This document shows positions 1 through 5,313 of a DNA stretch of 7,253 nucleotides, piece by piece. This DNA is from Candidatus Onthomorpha intestinigallinarum. GTDB taxonomy: Bacteria > Bacteroidota > Bacteroidia > Bacteroidales > P3. Numbering within the stretch: the stretch's first letter is position 1; the number at the start of each line of letters is the position of its first letter. The notes beneath the pieces are model-generated. The model worked only from the letters and a program-made list of their open reading frames with translations. It did not search any database and was not told where the DNA came from. The DNA lies in contig DXGG01000130.1 in the NCBI GenBank assembly GCA_019114015.1, forward strand, positions 1 to 7,253. Direction: 5' to 3'. The translations under genes were made by a program, and so were the position numbers.

Positions 1-33
1 GTTTATATGTGTAATATATTGTGTTGCAGTTGT

Positions 34-1701
34 TTAGTATATAAAACTGCTTCCTCCTAAAAATTCCCTCAATATGGATGTCGGCGGTATGTAGTCCGAT
101 TTTATGGATTTGAAATTACCTAAAAAGTTTATAAGTCTGCGGGCATCGGCATATGCACAGGAATTCTGCGCAACTTCCATCAGGAGAGGTTCCGCAATAG
201 GCTTTAGTACGCCTATCTCGTAAAGCAGTGACGAGTTGAATATGCTGTCAGCATTTTCCTGAAAAGGGAATATGTGTTTTTCCTCGCCGGAACGCACGCT
301 GTCCCATCTCATTATGGTCTCCTGAGCGCTGTATCCTCTGTAATTGTTGTCTCTTACTATTCTTCTTATCAGTCTGTTGTCACTTGAGGAAATGATGTTG
401 TGTCTGTCTATTGCCAGTTGTGTCAGAGCCGATACGAATATGTTGTATTTGTTTTCGCCTGCTATCTTGCCAGAGAGTTTGGGATTCAAGGCATGTATGC
501 CTTCAACAATCAGTATGGAAGACTCCTGCATCCTTATCCTTTTTCCACTCTGAGTCCTGCAGCCTTGTAAAAAATCGAAACGAGGAAGTTCTATTTCTCT
601 TCCTTCGAGCAATTCTTTCATTTGGAAGTTAAAATAATCCAGATCCAAAGCTTCAAGGCATTCAAAGTCGTATTCTCCGTTGGCATCTTTTGGAGTGAGC
701 TGTCTGTCCACAAAATAATCGTCCAGCGATATTTGAAGCGGTTTGAACCCTAAGACCGAAAGCTGTGTGGCTATACGCCTGCATGAGGTTGTCTTTCCTG
801 AAGAGGATGGACCGGCAAGGAAAACTATCTTCACCTTGTCCTTCTTCCTGTATATATCATCCGCTATCTCGGCATATTTCTTTTCATGCAGCGCTTCCGA
901 AACCTGAATCAGTTCGTTCTGTCTGTTCATTTTCACTACCTTGTTCAAATCACTGACATAAGGAGTGCCCAATATGTTCACCCAGTTTTTGTGTTCCTGG
1001 AATATATCGAATATTTTCTTGGGATTTCTGTCTTCAACCGGCGTTTTAGTTGCGTCTTCCTTTGAAGGCATTTGCAGGATGAAACCTTTGTCGAAGACAT
1101 ACAGACCGAATACCTTGAGGTATGAGGTCGAAGGAACAAGTTCAAAGAAAAACGCATTGACGATTTCACCCAAATATTCAACATTTGTGTACAACTTGTT
1201 GCTGCTTCGTATCAGTTCGGCTTTTTCCGTCATTCCCAGTCTGTCGAACAGCTCCGCAGCCTGTTCGGCCGGAGTGATTACCCTGCTAAACGGAATGTTC
1301 TCCTCGACAATCTCCCTCATCCTTTTTTCTATTCTTTTCGCCACCTGTTGGGAATCTTCCTGCAAAGGCTCTATTTCAAAATAATAACCGTCCGACATGG
1401 AATGCTTGATAATCAATTCATGTTGCGGAAACGTTTCCTTGACCGCCTTGTAAAGAACAAACATAAGAGAAAGAGCGTATATCCTTCTTCCCATAGTTGA
1501 ATATATGTCCAGAAACTCTATTCTTTTCGGAGAGTATATCCTGTAATTCAGGTTCTGAACCTTGTTGTTTACGCACGCTCCAAGTATTGACTCCATGTTT
1601 GTCATGCCTGCAAACCGTGCCACTTCCGACAAATCCATTCCGGATTGGACAAGCAGTTTGGAATCCGTGTTCTTACAATATATTTCTATCATTTGTTCCA
1701 T
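34..1701 (-). CDS. Nucleoside (uridine-type) kinase with ThrRS-like N-terminal region
   Basis: Cytoplasmic P-loop kinase that by family should phosphorylate a nucleoside (uridine/cytidine type) using ATP or GTP; the true substrate is not evident. The kinase half holds the Walker A motif GPSSSGKTT (residues 297-305), the uridine-kinase-like SLDDYF (325-330), VEGIHALNP (399-407) and an Arg-rich lid region around RRIVRDNNYRG (446-456). Residues about 1-65 resemble a TGS-type domain. Residues about 70-115, including DGYYFEIE, resemble the second, editing-type domain of threonyl-tRNA synthetase, but the HxxxH metal motif expected there is not seen. This domain order is known for a conserved Bacteroidetes/Firmicutes kinase family, and the 555-residue length fits. 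The start may be Met1 (1701) or Met4 (1692); the latter gives MIEIYCKN, which looks like the family N-terminus. The start overlaps the end of tcdA by 29 or 20 nt, suggesting coupled translation. It is the last gene of the leftward run in this window. Confidence 0.9.
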   Translation of the reverse strand: MEQMIEIYCKNTDSKLLVQSGMDLSEVARFAGMTNMESILGACVNNKVQNLNYRIYSPKRIEFLDIYSTMGRRIYALSLMFVLYKAVKETFPQHELIIKHSMSDGYYFEIEPLQEDSQQVAKRIEKRMREIVEENIPFSRVITPAEQAAELFDRLGMTEKAELIRSSNKLYTNVEYLGEIVNAFFFELVPSTSYLKVFGLYVFDKGFILQMPSKEDATKTPVEDRNPKKIFDIFQEHKNWVNILGTPYVSDLNKVVKMNRQNELIQVSEALHEKKYAEIADDIYRKKDKVKIVFLAGPSSSGKTTSCRRIATQLSVLGFKPLQISLDDYFVDRQLTPKDANGEYDFECLEALDLDYFNFQMKELLEGREIELPRFDFLQGCRTQSGKRIRMQESSILIVEGIHALNPKLSGKIAGENKYNIFVSALTQLAIDRHNIISSSDNRLIRRIVRDNNYRGYSAQETIMRWDSVRSGEEKHIFPFQENADSIFNSSLLYEIGVLKPIAEPLLMEVAQNSCAYADARRLINFLGNFKSIKSDYIPPTSILREFLGGSSFIY

Positions 1702-2530
1702 CGTCCGTTTGTTTTTGTTGTTTGGATTTTGATGTATATTCGCTGAGATCGACCATCGAACTCTTCTTGTTGTAATAATAACGTTTGTCTTTGGTTTTTT
1801 GATATGCGGGAATGCCTATCAGCTCCCTTATGACAACGCTTGCAACGGCACAGCCGAACATTGCAGGCATGTAGGATATGCTTCCCACATTCGTTCTCTT
1901 GTTTTCGCCTATGTCTTCTCTTGCCGAACTGTTTTCCGATGTTTCGGAAGAAAAGACGGATGCAACACCTTCGTATATGCCTAACTTGTGCAGTTTTTTC
2001 CTTATCATTCTCGCCAGAGGACAGTTGAATGTCTGCGAAATGTCCGCAATATGAATCATGGTAGGGTCAAGCCTGTCCCCGCTACCCATTGAACTTACAA
2101 CCGGGATACCCTTTTCGACACAAGTGGCTATAAGATATACCTTGGGCGAAATGGTGTCTATCGCATCCACTACGTAATCATAACGTTCTCCCTGCAATAT
2201 TTGTGCGATTTTTTCATCCTTCAGGTATTGCGTTACGGCATTTACGTTCAACCTTGAGTTTATATCCTTTAGCCTTTGCGTCATTATTTCGGTCTTTTCC
2301 ATGCCTACCGTGCTCTCAAGGGCGGCAAGTTGTCTGTTGATATTGCTTTCGCTTATTGTGTCATGGTCCACTATTGTAATGTTTCCAATACCGGCCCTGC
2401 ACAACATCTCGGCCGCATAGGCCCCTACGCCTCCGAGACCGACAACAAGCACGTTTGACCGTTTCAGTCTCTCAATGCCTTCTTCTCCTATCAACCATTC
2501 GGTACGTGTGAATAAATCTTCCATAAGCAT
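1673..2530 (-). CDS. tcdA: tRNA threonylcarbamoyladenosine dehydratase (ThiF/MoeB fold)
   Basis: E1-like ATP-dependent enzyme expected to dehydrate t6A37 of ANN-decoding tRNAs to its cyclic form (ct6A), in the cytoplasm. Seen: a Rossmann nucleotide motif GLGGVG (residues 31-36), acidic residues D55 and D57 at the end of the second strand, the SNINRQ motif (62-67) typical of this superfamily, DAIDT (122-126), and the GSISYMPAMFG segment near residue 225. The opening TEWLIGEEGIERLKRSNVLV is characteristic of the TcdA/CsdL/HesA branch rather than of MoeB or ThiF, and no thiamine or molybdopterin genes are nearby. At 285 residues it is slightly longer than E. coli TcdA (about 268); the excess is a hydrophilic Lys/Gln/Asp-rich C-terminal tail that runs into the kinase gene. 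The start at 2530 (MLMED) or 2524 cannot be separated. No TAnnTTTG promoter was found directly upstream, so it may be read from the murB promoter or from an atypical one. Confidence 0.9.
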   Translation of the reverse strand: MLMEDLFTRTEWLIGEEGIERLKRSNVLVVGLGGVGAYAAEMLCRAGIGNITIVDHDTISESNINRQLAALESTVGMEKTEIMTQRLKDINSRLNVNAVTQYLKDEKIAQILQGERYDYVVDAIDTISPKVYLIATCVEKGIPVVSSMGSGDRLDPTMIHIADISQTFNCPLARMIRKKLHKLGIYEGVASVFSSETSENSSAREDIGENKRTNVGSISYMPAMFGCAVASVVIRELIGIPAYQKTKDKRYYYNKKSSMVDLSEYTSKSKQQKQTDDGTNDRNIL

Positions 2531-2565
2531 GTACTTCTAAGTATGAACCTCATAATCCGTTTCAT

Positions 2566-2582
2566 TTTCCCATTGCGGGAAA
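2566..2582. repeat. Short inverted repeat TTTCCC-ATTGC-GGGAAA
   Basis: A perfect 6-bp stem with a 5-base loop lies 36 bp upstream of tcdA and only 2 bp from the large inverted repeat. Neither strand has a T-run after it, so it is not a convincing intrinsic terminator. In the leftward transcript it would form a small hairpin in the tcdA leader. Confidence 0.5.
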
Positions 2583-2584
2583 GC

Positions 2585-2655
2585 GTGAAATTCTTTTCAG
2601 AAAACAAAAAAATGTCTTCTGAATTCATTTTTCTCTTTTCTGAAAAGAATTTTGC
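2585..2655. repeat. 71-bp AT-rich inverted repeat with three TTC(A/T)GAA motifs 21 bp apart
   Basis: The sequence is symmetric about base 2620. Bases 2588-2604 pair perfectly with 2636-2652 (17 bp), and within the whole 32-bp half-length only four positions (offsets 4, 5, 13 and 15 from the centre) fail to pair. Two G-T wobbles and a G-C pair extend it to 2585/2655. The motif TTC(A/T)GAA occurs at 2596-2602, at the exact centre (2617-2623) and at 2638-2644, so the three copies are spaced 21 bp, about two turns of B-DNA. It lies in the 150-bp gap between two same-strand genes. No T-run follows either end, and the stem is AT-rich, unlike a standard terminator. It could be an operator array, an mRNA hairpin, or a dispersed palindromic repeat element; the sequence alone does not decide. 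Confidence 0.85.
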
Positions 2656-2663
2656 AGAATCAA

Positions 2664-2675
2664 ATTTCATGAAAT
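2664..2675. repeat. 12-bp perfect palindrome ATTTCATGAAAT
   Basis: A perfect 12-bp palindrome lies 8 bp beyond the large inverted repeat and 5 bp after the stop of the acidic hypothetical gene. It carries a TTC..GAA dyad similar to those in the large repeat, but its centre (2669.5) does not fall on the 21-bp register. It may be a further binding half of the same element or chance in AT-rich DNA. Confidence 0.4.
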
Positions 2676-2680
2676 CACAA

Positions 2681-3283
2681 TCAGGAATTGAGAAACCATT
2701 CCGCATATTGGGGCAGTTCTTTCAACGGAATCCAGTCGCTTTCCTGCGGTTTTTCGGGCAGAGGGTTCAATTCGAAATAGTCAAGCAGTGTCGCGCAGTC
2801 ATATTCGCCCAACAACGCCTCCAGAAGGGAATAAACCGCAACGAGCAAATCCTCATCCTCCTTTTCAAATCTTTTCCAGCCTATCTGCAATCCGATGTGT
2901 TCCGTATCCTGAGGGTTTTCCATGGGTCTGAACCACATGTCCGCCGTCTTCAAACGGTATTTTCCGTGGCTTATCGCCGCATTGTTGCCCTTGGCGGGCT
3001 TGAATGCCGTTATGTCCCAAAAGTCCAATATGGGGGCGTTTTCACACAGGGATATCAAATCGTCGAAATAATCCGTATCTCCGTGAGCGGTGAAGGTGAG
3101 AGTGCGACCCTTTGTGGTCAAATCCCCCAACTCGAAATCTATTCCTTCGGAATATTGTTTCAGAACCTTGTCCGTTTTTTCCAACAGTTCATCCGCCTGC
3201 TTCTCTTCGAGCGAATCTATGTCCATAAGAGTGTCGCTGTTCTGTTGGAAGAACTTCCAGAAATCTTCAGCCTGTATCTTCAT
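2681..3283 (-). CDS. Conserved-looking acidic hypothetical protein, 200 aa
   Basis: I do not recognise this protein and assign no function. It has no signal peptide and no membrane segment, so it is probably cytoplasmic. It is strongly acidic: about 40 Asp/Glu against about 20 Lys/Arg in 200 residues, with six Trp. The first 45 residues look helical and charged (DSLEEKQADELLEKTDKVL). The middle has alternating hydrophobic stretches compatible with beta strands (GRTLTFTAHGDTDYFDDL, then APILDFWDITAFKP). The C-terminal part has a Leu-rich helix (LLVAVYSLLEALLG) and ends in WFLNS. The start codon lies 13 nt downstream of the murB stop on the same strand, so it is very likely co-transcribed with murB. 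Codon use looks like that of the neighbours, which argues for a real gene. The opposite-strand reading frame covering this stretch is a shadow. Confidence 0.75.
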   Translation of the reverse strand: MKIQAEDFWKFFQQNSDTLMDIDSLEEKQADELLEKTDKVLKQYSEGIDFELGDLTTKGRTLTFTAHGDTDYFDDLISLCENAPILDFWDITAFKPAKGNNAAISHGKYRLKTADMWFRPMENPQDTEHIGLQIGWKRFEKEDEDLLVAVYSLLEALLGEYDCATLLDYFELNPLPEKPQESDWIPLKELPQYAEWFLNS

Positions 3284-3296
3284 TGTCGTTTATAGT

Positions 3297-4310
3297 TTAT
3301 TCCACCATGTGTGCCTCTGTCTGCAAATCGACATCGAACCTGTCCTTTACCGTCTGCCGTACCCTGAGGGCGAAATCCGCAATTTGTTTTCCTGTCGCCC
3401 CTCCGTAGTTTACCATTACCAGAGCCTGTTTTTCGTGCATTCCCACATTGCCGAATCTTTTACCTTTCAGTCCGCAGGATTCTATCAGCCAGGCGGCCGA
3501 AAGTTTGTATCCGTCCCGTTCTTTAAAGGCAACAATGTCTTTGAATTTTGATTTCAGCCTTTCATACTCGTCTTTGTCCACCGTGGGATTTTTGAAGAAT
3601 GAACCGGCATTGCCCAATATTTTTGGGTCTGGCAGTTTCGAGTTCCTTATTTCCGTCACTATTTCGCAGATTCTTTCCGGAGTCGGATTCCTTTCCGAGC
3701 TTCGTTCGATATATTCTCTCAATGCCTTGTAGTCTGTGTTAGGCACGAAGTCTTTGTTGAGGGAGAATACGACGGAGTGAATCAATTCCTGTTTGTTCTC
3801 CGATTTCCATCTCGAATTTCTGTAACCGAAACGGCAGTCTTCTTTTTTTGTCTGTATGAATTTCTGCCTGGCCATGTCGAAAGACTCCACCCATGCAATG
3901 CTGTCTTCTGCCTGCGCTCCGTATGCCCCTATGTTCTGAACGGGTGCGGCACCTACCGTGCCGGGTATTGCTGCCAGGTTTTCTATTCCGCAATATCCTC
4001 TTTCGCATGCCCATCTTACGAAACCTTCCCAGGATTCTCCCGCCGCAACCCTCACTATCACATTTCTGTCGTTTTCTTCCACTGTTTCAATTCCTTTGTT
4101 GCATATCCTGATTACGGCTCCGCTTATGTGATTGTTTAAAAACACTGTGTTGCTTCCTCCTCCGAGTATGTGTGTTTTAGGGTATTGTGCATATATTTGT
4201 GCCGTTTGGGGCAATTCTTCCTTTGAGGTGAATTCAAAATATGCTTCTGCGGTGCAGTCTATGGCGAAAGTGTTGAATGCTTTCAGATTCTTTGTCGTTT
4301 TTTTCATCAT
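3297..4310 (-). CDS. murB: UDP-N-acetylmuramate dehydrogenase (UDP-N-acetylenolpyruvoylglucosamine reductase), type I
   Basis: FAD enzyme that uses NADPH to reduce UDP-GlcNAc-enolpyruvate to UDP-MurNAc, the second committed step of peptidoglycan precursor synthesis, in the cytoplasm. Numbering from the chosen start, the FAD-binding domain has GGGSN (50-54) and IPGTVGAAPVQNIGAYG (116-132). FGYR is at 161-164. The NAGSFFKNP segment carries the proton-donor Ser at about 237, and the C-terminal Glu at about 332 matches the third catalytic residue. The layout is that of the E. coli-type (type I) enzyme, and the 337-residue length agrees with about 342 in E. coli. The frame stays open upstream to 4529, but I place the start at the MMKK pair (4310 or 4307). 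A TAnnTTTG promoter element lies just upstream at 4336-4343, the 73 extra residues look non-coding, and NLKAFNTFAI is the usual MurB opening. It is the first gene of the leftward run. Confidence 0.95.
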   Translation of the reverse strand: MMKKTTKNLKAFNTFAIDCTAEAYFEFTSKEELPQTAQIYAQYPKTHILGGGSNTVFLNNHISGAVIRICNKGIETVEENDRNVIVRVAAGESWEGFVRWACERGYCGIENLAAIPGTVGAAPVQNIGAYGAQAEDSIAWVESFDMARQKFIQTKKEDCRFGYRNSRWKSENKQELIHSVVFSLNKDFVPNTDYKALREYIERSSERNPTPERICEIVTEIRNSKLPDPKILGNAGSFFKNPTVDKDEYERLKSKFKDIVAFKERDGYKLSAAWLIESCGLKGKRFGNVGMHEKQALVMVNYGGATGKQIADFALRVRQTVKDRFDVDLQTEAHMVE

Positions 4311-4335
4311 ATCAGTTTGTTTGAACAAAACGCTA

Positions 4336-4343
4336 CAAAGATA
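4336..4343 (-). promoter_or_regulatory. Bacteroidetes-type -7 element for murB
   Basis: On the minus strand this reads TATCTTTG, an exact match to the Bacteroidetes TAnnTTTG -7 consensus. Transcription would begin near 4330, giving a leader of about 20 nt before murB. The -33 region is poor: no TTTG lies at the usual 19-21 bp distance, only a T-run. The location, tight against the gene start, makes the call plausible. Confidence 0.6.
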
Positions 4344-4416
4344 CGGATAAGTATAGAAAAAACGTGACCTTGCATGTGGAGTATATTCCCGTCTTTTGAC
4401 ATTTGGGATATTTTTT

Positions 4417-4434
4417 CGGATAAATTCTTGTCCG
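4417..4434. repeat. Imperfect dyad overlapping the hydrolase -33 element
   Basis: CGGATAA and TTGTCCG form 7 paired positions (one G-T) around a 4-base loop, and the right arm contains the TTG of the proposed -33 element. The heptamer CGGATAA also occurs at 4344-4350, directly beside the murB -7 element. Placement at both promoters suggests a possible shared regulator site, but a repeated heptamer in a 180-bp region can arise by chance. Confidence 0.3.
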
Positions 4435-4458
4435 TTTGAAATATACTGATTACCTTTG
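4428..4458 (+). promoter_or_regulatory. Bacteroidetes-type promoter (TTG -33, TACCTTTG -7) for the hydrolase-MATE unit
   Basis: TACCTTTG at 4451-4458 matches the TAnnTTTG consensus exactly, and TTG at 4428-4430 lies 20 bp upstream, the usual spacing. Transcription would start near 4462-4466, giving a leader of about 25 nt before the ATG at 4489. GAGGGGAC just before that ATG resembles a weak ribosome binding site. Confidence 0.7.
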
Positions 4459-4488
4459 TGGTTTGTTAAACATAGCGTAAGAGGGGAC

Positions 4489-5306
4489 ATGATACACCAC
4501 ACATTCGATTTCAAGGGCACTACGGTCAACTATCAGGACGAGGGCAGCGGCGATGTCGTGATTGTGTTTTTGCACGGTTTTCTTGAAGATTTGCGTGTGT
4601 GGGCTCCGTATGTCTATTCCTATATGCGTTCGGTCAGGGTTATTGCGATAGATTTGTTGGGTCATGGAGAGAGCGGCTGCCTTTCGGACATACATTCCAT
4701 GGATGTTCAGGCCGAAATGGTGAAAGCCGTATTGGACAGGGCTAAAGTTTCTTCTTGTGTCATGATTGGTCATTCCATGGGCGGATATGTCACTCTTGCC
4801 TTTGCGAAGCTGTATCCTCAATGTCTGAAAGGTTTTTGTCTTTTGAATTCTCATGCTTTGAATGACGGGGAAGAAGCAAAGGAAAGACGCAGGAGAACAT
4901 GTGATATAATAGCTGAGAACCGTGCGGGATTCATAGTGAAGTTCATACCTAATCTGTTTGCGGTTGAGAATCGTGCGGCTTTGTCTGCGGATATCAAGGA
5001 GTTGCAGGAATATGCCTTGTGCACCAAAACGGAAGGCATGACAGCGGCTCAAAAGGGTATGTTGTTGAGACCGAATTATCTTGACGTGTTGCAGTCGTCC
5101 AAAGTGCCAGTACTGTTCATTATCGGTAAACTGACAACCGTATTTCCTTGGAACCGATGATGGTTCAGTCCTTTATGCCGGAGCATTGTGAAGTTCTGGC
5201 ATTGGAACATGCGGGACACATGTGTCATATCGAAGCCAAAGAAATCTTAAAGTTCAGGTTGTTGTCTTTTGCCCAGATGTGTTTTCTTTTAAAGGGGCGT
5301 TTGTGA
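4489..5306 (+). pseudogene. Alpha/beta hydrolase, broken by a one-base frameshift
   Basis: Alpha/beta-hydrolase-fold enzyme of unknown substrate with no signal peptide. The first frame runs from ATG 4489 to a TGA at 5158-5160 (223 residues). It has the oxyanion-hole motif LHGF (28-31), DLLGHGES (55-62) and the nucleophile elbow GHSMGG (94-99, Ser96). After VPVLFIIGK (206-214) the frame fails. Reading on from 5133 in the frame one base back gives DNRISLEPMM and EHAGHMCHIE, which supply the expected catalytic Asp (216) and His (244), and ends at TGA 5304-5306. Restoring one base near 5128-5132, for example a fourth A in the AAA run, gives a 272-residue protein of normal family length. As written the product lacks two of three triad residues and should be inactive. 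The cause may be real decay or a homopolymer sequencing error. Start choice: the in-frame TTG at 4456 lies inside the -7 element, so it cannot be the start. The downstream gene begins 7 nt after the restored stop. Confidence 0.88.
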
Positions 5307-5313
5307 GTATGGT

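Noticed and set aside
26..50. GCAGTT...AACTGC inverted repeat spanning the kinase stop codon
   Set aside because: Only 6 bp of stem with a 13-base loop and no T-run after it on the minus strand; too weak to call a terminator.
2585..2655. Large inverted repeat as an intrinsic terminator
   Set aside because: The stem is AT-rich and much longer than usual, and no T-run follows on either strand. A terminating role is not excluded, but the sequence does not support the label.
2491..3295. Reading frames on both strands through the large inverted repeat (2491-2706 minus, 2543-3295 plus)
   Set aside because: Both owe their matching peptide pieces (FSEKN-like) to the symmetry of the repeat, and they overlap well-supported genes; neither looks like a protein family.
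4456..4488. TTG start of the hydrolase at 4456
   Set aside because: The TTG is part of the TACCTTTG -7 element and would precede the transcript start; ATG 4489 has a purine-rich stretch before it and gives the normal family N-terminus.
4311..4529. A 73-residue upstream extension of murB in the open frame
   Set aside because: It would run across the murB -7 element and over the divergent hydrolase promoter and start. Its composition is unlike MurB, and the usual MurB opening begins at the MMKK pair.
5124..5140. Programmed -1 ribosomal frameshift in the hydrolase
   Set aside because: The site around GGTAAACTGAC is not a standard X XXY YYZ slippery heptamer; slipping back on AAA would pair the Lys tRNA with TAA, and no downstream stem was evident. 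Simple base loss or a read error is the better explanation.
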